Of a DNA stretch of 64,000 nucleotides, positions 22,431 through 35,613 are shown piece after piece. Under the pieces are notes generated by a model. That model had not been told where the DNA came from and made no database searches. It saw only the letters and a program-made list of their open reading frames with translations. Source of the DNA: Campanula takesimana (Eukaryota; Streptophyta; Magnoliopsida; Asterales; Campanulaceae). The stretch lies in the NCBI GenBank assembly GCA_026119855.1, contig JAOWBW010000038.1, positions 186,001-250,000 of the forward strand, in the 5' to 3' direction. Made by a program: the position numbers and the translations under genes. Each line of letters starts with the position of its first letter. Position 1 is the first letter of the stretch.

Positions 22431-24219
22431 AAAAAAAAAAAAAATTGCGCCGGAGTGGTCACCGGAGTTGGTGGTCGCCGGAGTTGGTGACCGGAGAAGG
22501 TGGTGAGGGATATCATAAGGGGATAGTGGTTGGGGTGCAAGTAAAATGTGTTAGCAAAATGTTGAGGAAGATGTAAGCTAGAGACTATATGGTTAGTTAA
22601 AATATTCTTTGTCCTAAGAGGTAAATAAGATAATATTGTGGGACTATATGATAAATGCCCCTAGAAACAAAAGTTTTGGTAGTGATAAATACCTATGATG
22701 GCAACTGTCTTTTTTACATAATACTATGAGTTTATGATTCAATTGTGCAAAAGATGAAAGTGATGTGTACATTAAAGCTGAAAAGGAGATTTTGGTTGCC
22801 CTAATATATTCAATTATTGATAGTCCTTAGCTGGAAAGGAGATTTTGGCTCCCCTAATATATTCAATTATTGATAGTCCTTAATTCGAATGATTAATAAT
22901 TCAAATGTAAAATCAATTTTTTGAGACCATTTTGAGGATCAAACAAAGAAAAAGACTTGAGCCAATTTGGCCACTTCGGGATATTGAAAATAAGTTTCAA
23001 GAACTCAATATTTTGGTCTTGTCAATTGTCATGATTCATTACGGTTTGAGTTTGTTAATAGTCAATTTGGCCATGCCTACCACCATAACCTTGGCGCTAG
23101 CAATTTTCTACTAGTTCGTGGCAAGTCAAACTTTTTTGAAGGTGTACTTATCATATAGACATTCGAAATAAACAGTCAATGAATATTACATTACAAATCT
23201 TATAAAAAATAAAAGTTGCCAAAAAGGTGGTCGCTAGAAAATGGTTGTCGGAGATGGCCGCCAAAAAATGGTTGCCGGAGGTAGTCGTCGGAAAATGGTC
23301 GTCGAAGGAGGTGGGGATTGTTCGCCAAAGGCGGTCATGGTGGCTGGAGAGAGAAAGTGGAAGGATGAGGAGAGAGTGACACTAATGTAATTTCGTGTCA
23401 TTTGGTAAGGATATGATTGCCCTTTAATAAATCTTGGATTAGGTGGTAATATTTGAAATTTTTCATCATTAGTCGTAGTTTTTATTAAGATCAAGGACTA
23501 TATGGTATAGGTGACAGGTACGGACTGCCCGCAACTTAGTCTGACCCCCACCTTGCAACCCCTCGCAAGTCCAGATCCCCATTCCCCTCGAGAGTTCGCC
23601 CCTTTAGAGAGAGGGGTGAGCCGGCTCGAGTGCAAGCTACAATTCCAGAAAGTTCTGACTACATAACCCACCTGCCCACTCATCAATCACGGTGTTCAGT
23701 TGACTTGCACTGATAGACCCCTATTGTATTGGAATTAGGCGCGATGTTGACGAGGTCTTAGCGAGTAGCTAAAGAACCGGGATGCCCCATAAATAAATAC
23801 ACAATTTTTTTTTGGATTTAGCAAATACACAAACTCATTAGAAAAAATAAACTACACTTTCCACTTTAAAATAAATATTTTCGTTTGGTCCGGTAAAAAA
23901 TAAATGACGTATTTTCAAATTAGAAAACTAATAATAATACTTACACATATAATATACCTTTAAGTAAAGCATAAGTTTTTCATTCAAAAAAAAAAAAGTA
24001 AAGCATAAGTTTTTCATTAAAAAAAAAGTAAAGCATAAGTTTTAAAAACATTAAACAATTTAATTGTGATATTTATTTTAGGAGGAGGAAAGTTATAGTA
24101 CTATCTCTTACTCCATATGTCCCAAAATAAATGTTATATTTTTCATTTTTGTTTGTCTCAAAATAAATATATTTTTATTAAAAATAGGGTATGAAGTGTG
24201 GTGATCTTTCTATACTACA
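22431..24219. other. Gene-free spacer
   Basis: Contains a poly-A run, more GTCGCCGGAG words (22446-22500), a 55-bp duplicated phrase ending CCTAATATATTCAATTATTG (22798 and 22854), a degenerate TGGTCGTCGGAAAA array (23226-23310), a GC-rich insert at 23510-23790 and a short AAAGTAAAGCATAAG repeat (23955-24045). Confidence 0.5.
23510..23790. other. Possible mitochondrial-derived fragment
   Basis: Unlike its flanks, this segment is about half G+C and non-repetitive, with words such as CTCGAGTGCAAGCTACAATT and CATAACCCACCTGCCCACTC that look like plant mitochondrial DNA from memory. No gene was identified. A database search would decide. Confidence 0.3.
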
Positions 24220-25155
24220 CATTCTCTGTTTCAAAATACATGTCGTTTTAGACTTCTTCACACATTAAAAAATGCAATTAATACCTATAAAAGAGACTTA
24301 TGTACCCCTAAAAGTATCCAATTGTCTAGGTAATTAAATGCTACTGTAAAACAAGAAACAACTTGCAATTAATGACTAAGGGTATACAAGAGCAAAGATG
24401 TCTTGGAAATAGCAAAACGTCAAATGATGCTGCCAAAAACGTGTCGGATCAGCCATTCGTCTAGCGGTTCGGATAAATCCAGCAATGAGAACTTCCCCGT
24501 TCGGATCTTCGCACAATGAACAAACGTAAACTACGCCGGGGCTTCACCGGCGAAGGCCCTCTGGCGTGAGAGTAAGAATACGGGCGATATGAATAGAGAA
24601 ATCAACTGACTAGTTTAGAGCCAAAGAGTTCATTACCCGTTTCTTGTGGTGAGGACCTATTTATATAGGCGTGGGTGAATGAGTTTTGACTTGTTAGGAA
24701 AGCCAGGGAGCCCGTATTGTTGAGGGACTCGTATTCCTTGGAGATAGACTCCGGATAAGGATGAGTGGTATCCCAGTTATCTTGTAGAAGAGTTATCCTT
24801 GTTTAGATAAGGATCTTCACTGTTAGAGTTATGATCAAACTCCGTAAGTGGACTCCCTGTGATAATGGGAGGTTTATGATACATCTCGTCCCGTCATCTA
24901 ACTCGGCTCATTATAGAGGCCGACTAGGGATTAGGCCCCCTAGGACTCGGCCTAGGTAGGGACTGCCTGCTCGGCTTGGTTGATGTCGGCCCATAAGCAG
25001 GGCCTCTGGAGAATGGGCCTCTCGGTATAGGCCTTTTAGGTGTATGGGCCCAGAACGTATGGGTCCCATTCACCCAAGTCGGTTTATGTCGTTCATCAAA
25101 TATTTTGGAACAAAATTCAACTCCTAAAACGTCATGTATTTTGAAACGGAGGGAG
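24220..25155. mobile_element. Stowaway-like MITE split by a solo LTR
   Basis: The left end (CATTCTCTGTTTCAAAATAC, degenerate) and right end (GTATTTTGAAACGGAGGGAG) form a terminal inverted repeat. The body resembles the intact MITE at 35614-35858. Without the nested LTR and one TSD copy it is about 260 bp. Confidence 0.7.
24425..25095 (-). repeat. Solo LTR with perfect TSD
   Basis: 671 bp from TGATGCTGCC to GTTCA, flanked by TCAAA on both sides (24420-24424, 25096-25100). It is related to the Retand-like LTR at 6037-7146. A minus-strand TATATAAATA sits at about 24656-24667. There is no internal region, so this is a product of LTR-LTR recombination. Confidence 0.88.
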
Positions 25156-25562
25156 TAATAGGAACAATTATTGCAATGGCATAGGAGAGTTGTCACTCTA
25201 CCCATTTCAATACATTGAGAAAGAAACATAACTTAAAGTTTAAAGATCTTGACTTGTCAACTATGACATTTATTTCGGGAAAAAATGAGTAATTTTAAGA
25301 GAAACCCTACCTAAAAAAAAAAACTTTTATGGTGGGAACTTTTTGTGGTTCTAAATTAGTAGCATCAAAACAAAATCTCTTTGGAACTGAATTTAGCATT
25401 ATTCTTCGATATGATATAATATTGGAGGATTTATAATGATTTATCGTTTATTTATCCAACGTGACAAATTTCATAGATAGTGCTTTGATACTATTCGTGA
25501 CGGACAGGGTTACTCTCACCTCGTTGTCAAAAGATTGGTGACTCTACCAGATGTCCGTCGTC

Positions 25563-25601
<39 letters not shown>

Positions 25602-25683
25602 TATATATATATTAGTATGAAAATTTTTTGAGTAAGAATTTTATAATAATTTTATTATCCTAATAAAAACTTATTATTGATAC
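25156..25683. other. Gene-free spacer before SIRE-like array
   Basis: AT-rich. ACGGACAGGG and TGTCCGTCGTC at 25500-25566 form a short inverted repeat followed by a poly-T and TA run at 25567-25612. Confidence 0.5.
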
Positions 25684-26638
25684 TGTAAGTGCAGAACGTG
25701 GTGATACCACAAGTACTGTCAACACTGTCCCAGTGATACCCGACGGACTGCTGGGATTATATTTGGATATTTGCTTCATAAATAATTGATGTACTAATGT
25801 CTAATATTGTTGCAAGTTTAGTGTTTATTGTTGGTCCAATTTTCAGATATACTATGTCTGAGATGCTAGAATAATGCAAGGAAGGTGAAAGAAGATTTTA
25901 TGGATAAAAGGGATTTTATCCATAAACATGTGGGGATTTAATTCACAACAAACACATGGGATTTGACCCATTCAAAAGCTGAGTTGTTGATCAAAAAGGT
26001 ACAAGGCGTTCATAGCATGAAGGTACAAATCGGGTATGCATGGACTTGGACACCAAGAATTAGTTCCTACATTTTAGGAAATATGGAAAATAACCTCCCC
26101 ATGTTCGGTCACTCCACTCCACCTCTCTACCACATTTTTATCAATCACCAAGCTATTATTGGAGTATTCCCCAAAAATTATCAAGCCTATAAATAGCAAG
26201 GGAGGATGTGATTGAAGATACAACACTTGAAGCAAGAACACACACTCTCCTCACAAGAAAGTCTTACACATTCCTTAGTTCCTTATAAATTCCCAAACAC
26301 ATTTATATTCTTGTATCGAGTATTATAAGTGTCTTGGCTAGGTTAGGATTCTGTGTATTAGACTTAGTCGTTCCACAAAGCTTTCATTGTAATAGCATTA
26401 GGGAACTCTCGGCCTTGTACTTCACTTCATATTATTTAGTAAAGGTCTCGCCTTTTGAGGCATCCCTCAAGATATATAATTTATATATCTTGAGAAAAAT
26501 AATTCTTGTGTTGATTTTCCGCTGCAAACTCTTTTCAGAAACAGTTTTCTGTTCGTGTGTGTTAAGTGCTGCCAGAAGTGATATCGTTGCAGTGACAACA
26601 CTTTTGATATCACTTACCCAAGGCCATTGACATTTTCA
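25684..26638 (+). repeat. A1 5' LTR
   Basis: 955 bp, TGTAAGTGCAG to CATTTTCA. It ends with a GTGATATC ... GATATCAC inverted pair before the primer site TGGCACCAGAGC at 26641-26652. Confidence 0.92.
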
Positions 26639-26691
26639 ATTGGCACCAGAGCTGGTTACTTGATATACTAAGTACTTCGGTCCAGTGTGTC

Positions 26692-29343
26692 ATGGCTTAT
26701 GATCCTGCAAATCCATATCTTGAGAGACTTTCTATTCTTCTTGGCTCGAATCATACTTCCCTTAGGAATAGTGAGGAAAGAGAGCTAGAAAACATTAAAG
26801 AACGTGATCAATCAGCCATGTTGACCATGGCTTTGGAGCACTCAAAGTCAGATTCAGAAAGTGTTGCCAATGGTGTTACCCAGAGTGCGATAACACCAAG
26901 CCCAACACCCAGCAGGTATAATCCTTCTAAATTTTCTGAAGATTTTTGCTTTCATGGTTCAATTAATGTTGATGCAGGAAGTCCAGATGAGGAGGATTTA
27001 AGCAAGGATGAGCTCATTGATGGGTTAAAAGATCTCTACAAAGCGTTGTTTAAAGAATGGAAGAAAGAGAACAATATGGTAGCGATCTTAACCAAAGAAA
27101 ATCATGAGCTAAAAGACTCTTTGACTCGGTTGGCGGTGCAATTCACAAAGTTGGATGTTGAACTTGTTAAAGTCAAGTCCAAGTTGAAGCTAGCCGAGAC
27201 CACCTTCAAAAAGCTCAACACGAGGTTCTCAAAATTGGATGAAATACTCGACTTGAGTAAGTCTCTCAAAGCAGGTATTGGGTTTCAAGACTCTCTTGAT
27301 AAAATCACTTCTACCTTATTGAATGAAGATTATGAAACATGTTTTGTAAAAGAACATGAAAAAGTAAAAAGTAGTTCATCAAGTGATATTTCTGATCAAC
27401 CGTGTGTGTGTGAATACTATCACATAACTGGACAAAGTAAATTTGATTGTTTTACTCTCAAAAAAAAAAAAAATTCAGTCCACATGTGTTATCTCAAGTG
27501 TTACCCAACACTCAAGACAACACTGATGATCAGAAAATCAAAAAGTCTAAAAAGAAATTTTGGTTTCTAAAATCCAATCATAAATGCAATGTTGTATTTG
27601 CTTCTTTGAGGACTAACGTTTCAGGTTCATGGTACTTAGATAGTGGTTGCTCACATCATATGACGGGAACAAAAGTGTTTTTGAAAGACTATGAATCTAT
27701 CCAAGGAGAAACGGTGAAATGTGGAAGTGGAGGAAAGAGCAATATAATAGGGAAAGGGACACTTGACGTTTCCGGATTCCCTGCCTTAAAGAATGTCTTG
27801 CACGTTGATGGATTGGTTGCTAATTTAATTAGCATTGGCCAATTGTGCGATGACAACTTGGAGGTAAAATTTAATAAAAATACTTATGAATTTTTTGATA
27901 ACACTAACACTTGTGTAATGTCAGGAACTAGATCAAGTGATAATTGCTATCTTGTTGATAAACAAGTATGCAATTTAGTCAATATGGATGACACAATTTT
28001 GTGGCATCAAAAGTTGGGACATGCCCCTTATGGAAACTTGAAGAAAATTTTCCAGTTTGAGGCTGTCAAAGGAGTCCCCAATCTGAATCTGAAGAAAAAA
28101 ATTATGTGTGGGGACTGCCTTAAAAGTAAGGAGACTCGTGTTACCCGCAGTGTTACCCAACACCAGGAGCAACACTTTGGGACAACACATTGTTTTCATC
28201 TTTTGCACATGGACTTGATGGGTCCAATTGAGGTAGAAAGCCTGGGAGGTAATAGGTATGTTTTTGTTATAGTTGATGATTTCTCTAGGTTTTCTTGCGT
28301 ATATTTCCTAAGAGAAAAATCTGAAACTTTAGATAAATTTAAACTCTTGCACTCCAAAATCAAAAACATGTTTTGTGCTTCTATTTTCTGTATAAGATCC
28401 AATCATGGAAAAGAATTTGCAAATGTTTCCTTTTATAATTTTTGTAAGAAAAATGGGATACACCATGATTTTTCGATCTCTAAACCACATGGTGTGGCTG
28501 AAAAGAAAAATAGGACATTGCTTGATATGGCCCATGTTATGTTATTCTCAAAAAGAATTTCAAAAAGATTTTGGGCTGAAGCTTTGAGCACGGCTTGTCA
28601 CATTTCTAATAGAGTCTTTCTAAGACCTGGTTTAACAATGACACCCTATGAGATTTTGAATGGGAAGAAACCACATGTACATTACTTCCATGTGTTTGGG
28701 TGTGTATGTTATATATTAAAAGACTGGGGCCGATTAGCTAAATTTTACTCTAAGAATGATAAAGCCATTTTTCTTGGATATTCACATGACAATCTTGCAT
28801 ATCGAGTGTATAATTTGAGAATTGGAATTATTCAAGAATCTGTAAACATTGTTTTTGATGATCTGTCAAGTGTTGCAGATGAACCAGGTGTTTATCATCG
28901 TTCGATACTGCTGGAACAACCTCAAAGTGAATTTGATATTTATGTTGGACCAAGTGTTGACATAAATGTTGGACCAGATGTCGGCCCCAGTGTTACCACT
29001 TACCACACTTGAGGCAACACCAGAAGTCAGACCAGTTGCAGAAAATGAAAATAATGAGGACTCCATTAGAGTTGATGATCCCGTTAGAAGAGATCCCCCT
29101 TTGAGAATTCAAAAGAATCATCCTATATCCCAAGTGATAGGGAGATTAGACGAAGGGATACAAACTAGAAATAAGGAACCGGTTAATTATCGAGACATGG
29201 TGAGATATGCTAAGGTAAACCATTCATGTTTTCTTTCTAAGCTTGAATCTGAAAATACTTTGGAAGATGAATATTTGATTCAAGTTTTTAACCATAAGAG
29301 ACTTTCTAACTTGAAGAAGTCTCTTGTTTCATTTCTTATTTAA
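26692..29343 (+). pseudogene. A1 gag-protease-integrase remnant
   Basis: Starts MAYDPANP and has coiled-coil gag residues (KENHELK ... KVKSKLKLAE). The CCHC knuckle is degenerate (CEYYHITGQSKFDC: a Cys is Tyr and the His is Gln). An A-run near 27461-27474 is longer than in A2 and shifts the frame. Protease SWYLDSGCSHHMTG, GAG-pre-integrase WHQKLGH ... CGDC, and integrase LLHMDLMGP and IRSNHGKEF follow. The frame shifts again near 28990 and ends after a Copia C-terminal fragment. RT and RNase H are absent. Confidence 0.88.
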
Positions 29344-31396
29344 ACCCCTTGGATCATCTTTGTTGTTGTACAATATTTTATTTTTTGAAAAAAAAAAAAA
29401 TCTTTTTAGTTTTTGTTTAAATCCTTCGCGGCGGCACATGCTGACATTTTTGTTTTGGTAGGTTTATACTTGGTTAACATGTTTGTCAAAATTCCCTTTG
29501 TACTCAAAAGTGACAAAGTCACTAATTTTTGTGATAAAAATATATTTAAAAGGCAAAAAGCACTAATGATATCTCCTTAGTAGCTCGGGGCACGTCGTTC
29601 GCTGCGACGATGCACTCTTGCCAAAGGGAGATACTATCTAGTGATTTTGTACTAAGTATTGGGAACATGGAGTTCGCTACTACAGTGTATCCCACTTGAA
29701 AGATACAAATCACTAAAGCATGTTTTACACTTTATAAGGACTCGGGGCACGGAGCTCGCTACTACGATGCTTACTTGTAGATAAAGAAGTGTAAATTATG
29801 CTTATATTTTAAAGTGCTTAAAGATAAAGAACAAGCTTATATATTGTTAACTTCAAACATGCATTTAAGGCTTGCTATGCCTCAAGTGTTTGAAAATGAA
29901 AAGCTTGTTTCTTAGCCTCAATTGCTTATTATAAAGAAGCTTAACAATGTGCCTCAAGTGTTGATAATGAGGATTGTTTTGCCTTATGTTCCTTAAAGTA
30001 AAATTTGCTTTCAAGGGGATATTTGACTTATATGTTTTCTAAAGTGTTACCATCATTGCCAATAACACATTAGTATGTGCTACATTATTTTTTTATTCAT
30101 TTCTTTTTTCGGAAATTAATAGTTAATTTTTGAAAGTCCGAAAGTCCTTTATAATTTGTAGAATTTTTTGATTTTCAAAAAGTCTTTATTAAATTCCTTT
30201 TTATTTTATTTTTGGTGAATTTGGTTAAGTAACTTCATCTCTAAAAGTTTGGAATCAGGTTTCAAATCAAACTCAAAAATTAGGGATGTAGTCACCTAGG
30301 CCGAATTATCCAACATTATTTTCTTTTATTTTTAATTTTTAATATTTTTTTTCGTTTTATTTTCAAAAAAAAAAAAAGGCTTTTTGGGTTAATAGCCGGT
30401 TGTTTTATCAAAAATGTGGGTGATGTGATTGAGTGTAACTATCTAGCTAAGAAATAGGGGGAGTTGAGAGTTATAGGGTTTAGGAAGAGACTTATCATAA
30501 ATTGTATTTATCTCTTCCATTTGAATACTTCCTAAAATATCCAAATTAAACCCCTCCTCCTCTCACCGATCTCCCTCTTTCTCTCGCCGACCTCTCTCTC
30601 TCAGTCTCTCTCACGCTCAAGATCTCTCTTCCAAAATTCTTTCCTTCTATTCTTAAAACTCTTCAATGGTTTCCCCATCCAAAACCTCAAATGAGCACAT
30701 GGAAATCTCGCCATTGTTGTCTCCGGACCTCCACCTGTTCCGGTCGCACAGGCTCCTCCTACGTCGGCTCATTCCCAACCTATAGTGACTACCATCAAGA
30801 AAAAGAAAAAGAAGAGAAAAGACTCATCTTCTTCACGCCAACTGACTGCCCAAGCTCCATCAATGCAGACTTCAAGCCAGATACAGATTCATACAGACTT
30901 GTAGAAATTCTTTGCACAGTATTCTTCACAAACAGGGGGAGATAATGTTGCCACAAGTGCTGTTCTGCATGCTAACACAAGTGCTGATCTAACTGCTAAT
31001 GCACGTGGGCTATTGATACTCAAACAGGTTTGGTAGTTGGTGTGTTTCTATTCTTGGTAGCTTTTAAAAACAATTTTTATGTTAGTTGTTTTAAAACTAT
31101 TAGGTGCACTTAACATTTGTTTTACATTTGTTTTTTGGTTGGTTTATTTGTGTGAAGTGTGTTAAACACTTCATGGTTTTTGGATTTTATAACTTTGGTT
31201 TTGTTTTGGATAATTAGTTTTTAATCATGTTTAGTTTACTTGGTTTAAAACTACTTCAAAATCATTGTTTTTCGGTTGACTTGCCTCTTTGAGGGGGAGT
31301 TAATCTTTGCGGGAAGAATTTATGTATATTATGTATTTGTGCCTAACATTGTCTTGCAGGGTCACAGCATTATTTAGTTTGTGAAGAAATATCCAA
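29344..31396 (+). other. A1 post-pol region with remnant of extra ORF
   Basis: No intact gene. Three related phrases with ACTCGGGGCACG / GGAGCTCGCTACTACGATG occur at about 29585, 29660 and 29745; copy B has counterparts at 51550-51780. At 30666-30945 a short frame reads IVVSGPPPVPVAQAPP, matching the start of the extra ORF of copy B at 49096-50841, so the same gene was present and was deleted. Confidence 0.6.
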
Positions 31397-31409
31397 TTAA
31401 GGGGGAGAT

Positions 31410-32364
31410 TGTAAGTGCAGAACGTGGTGATACCACAAGTGCTGTCAACACTGTCCCAGTGATACCCGACAGACTGCTGGGATTATATTTGGATATTTGC
31501 TTCATAAATAATTGCTGTACTAATGTCTAATATTGTTGCAAGTTTAGTGTTTATTGTTGGTCCAATTTTCAGATATACTATGGTTGAGATGCTAGAATAA
31601 TGCAAGGAAGGTGAAAGAAGATTTTATGGATAAAAGGGATTTTATCCATAAACATGTGGGGATTTAATTCACAACAAACACATGGGATTTGACTCATTCA
31701 AAGGCTGAGTTGTTGATCAAAAAGGTACAAGGCGTTCATAGCATGAAGGTACAAATCGGGTATGCATGGACTTGGGCACCAAGAATTAGTTCCTACATTT
31801 TAGGAAATGTGGAAAATAACCTCCCCATGTTCGGTCACTCCACTCCACCTCTCTACCACGTTTTTATCAATCACCAAGCCATTATTGGAGTATTCCCCAA
31901 GAATTATCAAGCCTATAAATAGCAAGGGAGGATGTGATTGAAGATACAACACTTGAAGCAAGAACACACACTCTCCTCACAAGAAAGTCTTACACATTCC
32001 TTAGTTCCTTATAAATTCCCAAACACATTTATATTCTTGTATCGAGTATTATAAGTGTCTTGGCTAGGTTAGGATTCTGTGTATTAGACTTAGTCGTTCC
32101 ACAAAGCTTTCATTGTAATAGCATTAGGGAACTCTCGGCCTTGTACTTCACTTCATATTATTTAGTAAAGGTCTCGCCTTTTGAGGCATCCCTCAAGATA
32201 TATAATTTATATATCTTGAGAAAAATAATTCTTGTGTTGATTTTCCGCTGCAAACTCTTTTCAGAAACAGTTTTCTGTTCGTGTGTGTTAAGTGTTGCCA
32301 GAAGTGATATCATTGCAGTGACAACACTTTTGATATCACTTACCCAAGGCCATTGACATTTTCA
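31410..32364 (+). repeat. Shared middle LTR of A1 and A2
   Basis: 955 bp, the same length as the 25684 LTR. It is preceded by the polypurine tract TTAAGGGGGAGAT (31397-31409) and followed by a primer site and a second internal region. Confidence 0.92.
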
Positions 32365-32417
32365 ATTGGCACCAGAGCTGGTTACTTGATATACTAAGTA
32401 CTTCGGTCCAGTGTGTC

Positions 32418-34280
32418 ATGGCTTATGATCCTGCAAATCCATATCTTGAGAGACTTTCTATTCTTCTTGGCTCGAATCATACTTCCCTTAGGAATAGTGA
32501 GGAAAGAGAGCTAGAAAACATTAAAGAACGTGATCAATCAGCCATGTTGACCATGGCTTTGGAGCACTCAAAGTCAGATTCAGAAAGTGTTGCCAATGGT
32601 GTTACCCAGAGTGCGATAACACCAAGCCCAACACCCAGCATGTATAATCCTTCTAAATTTTCTGAAGATTTTTGCTTTCATGGTTCAATTAATGTTGATG
32701 CAGGAAGTCCAGATGAGGAGGATTTAAGCAAGGATGAGCTCATTGATGGGTTAAAAGATCTCTACAAAGCGTTGTTTAAAGAATGGAAGAAAGAGAACAA
32801 TATGGTAGCGATCTTAACCAAAGAAAATCATGAGCTAAAAGACTCTTTGACTCGGTTGGCGGTGCAATTCACAAAGTTGGATGTTGAACTTGTTAAAGTC
32901 AAGTCCAAGTTGAAGCTAGCCGAGACCACCTTCAAAAAGCTCAACACGAGGTTCTCAAAATTGGATGAAATACTCGACTTGAGTAAGTCTCTCAAAGCAG
33001 GTATTGGGTTTCAAGACTCTCTTGATAAAATCACTTCTACCTTATTGAATGAAGATTATGAAACATGTTTTGTAAAAGAACATGAAAAAGTAAAAAGTAG
33101 TTCATCAAGTGATATTTCTGATCAACCGTGTGTGTGTGAATACTATCACATAACTGGACAAAGTAAATTTGATTGTTTTACTCTCAAAAAAAAAAAATTC
33201 AGTCCACATGTGTTATCTCAAGTGTTACCCAACACTCAAGACAACACTGATGATCAGAAAATCAAAAAGTCTAAAAAGAAATTTTGGTTTCTAAAATCCA
33301 ATCATAAATGCAATGTTGTATTTGCTTCTTTGAGGACTAACGTTTCAGGTTCATGGTACTTTGATAGTGGTTGCTCACATCATATGACGGGAACAAAAGT
33401 GTTTTTGAAAGACTATGAATCTATCCAAGGAGAAACGGTGAAATGTGGAAGTGGAGGAAAGAGCAATATAATAGGGAAAGGGACACTTGACGTTTCCGGA
33501 TTCCCTGCCTTAAAGAATCTCTTGCACGTTGATGGATTGGTTGCTAATTTAATTAGCATTGGCCAATTGTGCGATGACAACTTGGAGGTAAAATTTAATA
33601 AAAATACTTATGAATTTTTTGATAACACTAACACTTGTGTAATGTCAGGAACTAGATCAAGTGATAATTGCTATCTTGTTGATAAACAAGTATGCAATTT
33701 AGTCAATATGGATGACACAATTTTGTGGCATCAAAAGTTGGGACATGCCCCTTATGGAAACTTGAAGAAAATTTTCCAGTTTGAGGCTGTCAAAGGAGTC
33801 CCCAATCTGAATCTGAAGAACAAAATTATGTGTGGGGACTGCCTTAAAAGTAAGGAGACTCGTGTTACCCGCAGTGTTACCCAACACCAGGAGCAACACT
33901 TTGGGACAACACATTGTTTTCATCTTTTGCACATGGACTTGATGGGTCCAATTGAGGTAGAAAGCCTGGGAGGTAATAGGTATGTTTTTGTTATAGTTGA
34001 TGATTTCTCTAGGTTTTCTTCCGTATATTTCCTAAGAGAAAAATCTGAAACTTTAGATAAATTTAAACTCTTGCACTCCAAAATCAAAAACATGTTTTGT
34101 GCTTCTATTTTCTGTATAAGATCCAATCATGGAAAAGAATTTGCAAATGTTTCCTTTTATAATTTTTGTAAGAAAAATGGGATACACCATGATTTTCGAT
34201 CTCTAAACCACATGGTGTGGCTGAAAAGAAAAATAGGACATTGCTTGATATGGCCCATGTTATGTTATTCTCAAAAAGAA
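32418..34280 (+). pseudogene. A2 gag-protease-integrase remnant, truncated
   Basis: The same product as A1, but the shorter A-run keeps gag and integrase in one frame up to about 34190. There a single missing T changes frame (HHDF then RSLNHMVW). The match to A1 stops at 34280 and unrelated sequence follows. Confidence 0.88.
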
Positions 34281-35611
34281 GGGCAAATTGCCAATTAGTT
34301 ACCTGAGTTTGTCGTCAAGTTTCAATTAGTTACCCAGTTTGTGTTTCGGTCAATTTAGTTATTGAATTTGTCTTTTTGTTTCAATTGGTGTAAAATCCGT
34401 TTGTTTGTCAAAAAACTAACGAAAATTGATGAAAAACGTAACAAAGTTCTTTCAAAATTGCAATGATCAACCCTAAAGTTTAAATTATTCCATTACACCC
34501 CCAAACTAACGAATGTTAAAAGCTATCTTCTTTCTCAAAACCCGGTCATCACCACCACCCAAATCCGGCCACTACCATAACCACCTATCTTCTTTCCAGC
34601 GGCGATCCTTCCCCTGCACACCATATTTTCGATCACGAGATTTATTTCAATCCCTGTTTCTTCTTTCGGAGTAGTTACTAGCAGTGGCACACTCACTAGA
34701 AACCCTAATTAATAAATGAATCTAACTGGCACAGTTTAGATCTCAATATTAATCGATTCAAGATTTAAGAAATTAAGATCAAGAACGCTTTCTACAATTA
34801 TTTCATATAGATAATCGTCTAATTTTACCCACTTCACAATTTACCATGGCACATGCATAAATCGTAAAGATGCTACTTATGAATTTCTACACTGGCACAG
34901 TAAATAGAAAATTCTAGCATAAATCAATTGACAAGGATAAACAGGTTGATTAAGTCTATAAACCCTAGCAATCAATTTAGAATAAGCACAAGTAAAATTA
35001 TGAATAGAATTAAAATATTGAAAAGAAAATACCTCAAATTAATAAAAGGGGTTCAAGAAATCAAACCCAAAGCTTGGATTTAATTCACCCAAAAAATAAA
35101 ACCTAAATCTAAAATAATTGTATCTAAAGTTGTAGGCTCCCAAACAATGAATGAAAACCTAGTATTTATAGCTAAAAATCTAATACCTAAGAGGAATAAT
35201 AAAAAAAAGAAACTAAATAAAGTCCTAAAAATATAGAAAAACTAAAAATCCTAAATTCTTCTTTCAATTAACGTCAGTGTCTCTTCCTTCTTTCTTGGAT
35301 CCGAATTCCGAAAATTCCAGTTCAGTCCCTCATCTTTTGCAAATTCCAGTTTAGTCCTCCAGTCTCAGAATGGACAGCTTGGTCCCTGAATTTTGTGAGA
35401 TTCTTTCAAACAAATAAATTAATACAATATAAATTGGTAGTCAGAGTTCTATATAAAAGATACTAAAAATGAATTACCATTTTGATTTTTCGAACAAAAG
35501 GATTATAAGGGGGTTAGTAACTATAGGGGTTTATGGGCTTCAACCGCGCCCCTTAAATATGTCATAGTATTTGTGGCTTTCAACCGCACCCTTAAATCTG
35601 TCATAGTATTC
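34281..35611. other. Gene-free sequence after broken A2
   Basis: Begins GGGCAAATTGCCAATTAGTTACC, which looks like the end of a non-autonomous DNA transposon. It then has Pro/His-like CACCACC runs (34550-34600) and AT-rich DNA that shares GGCACA words with plant LTRs. No ORF was supported. Confidence 0.4.
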
Positions 35612-35613
35612 TA

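Larger units (their letters stand above)
25684..34280 (+). mobile_element. SIRE-like Copia tandem array (LTR-int-LTR-int), copies A1 and A2
   Basis: LTR 25684-26638, internal 26639-31409, LTR 31410-32364, then a second internal region broken off at 34280. The middle LTR serves as 3' LTR of A1 and 5' LTR of A2. Both copies lack the gag capsid part; after MAYDPANP the frame jumps to YLERLSIL. A1 also lacks RT and RNase H. The two internal regions are almost identical, pointing to unequal recombination between copies of one deleted element. Confidence 0.88.

Noticed and set aside
34281..34600. Boundary of a full DNA transposon after A2
   Set aside because: The left end looks transposon-like but I could not find a matching right terminus or target duplication.
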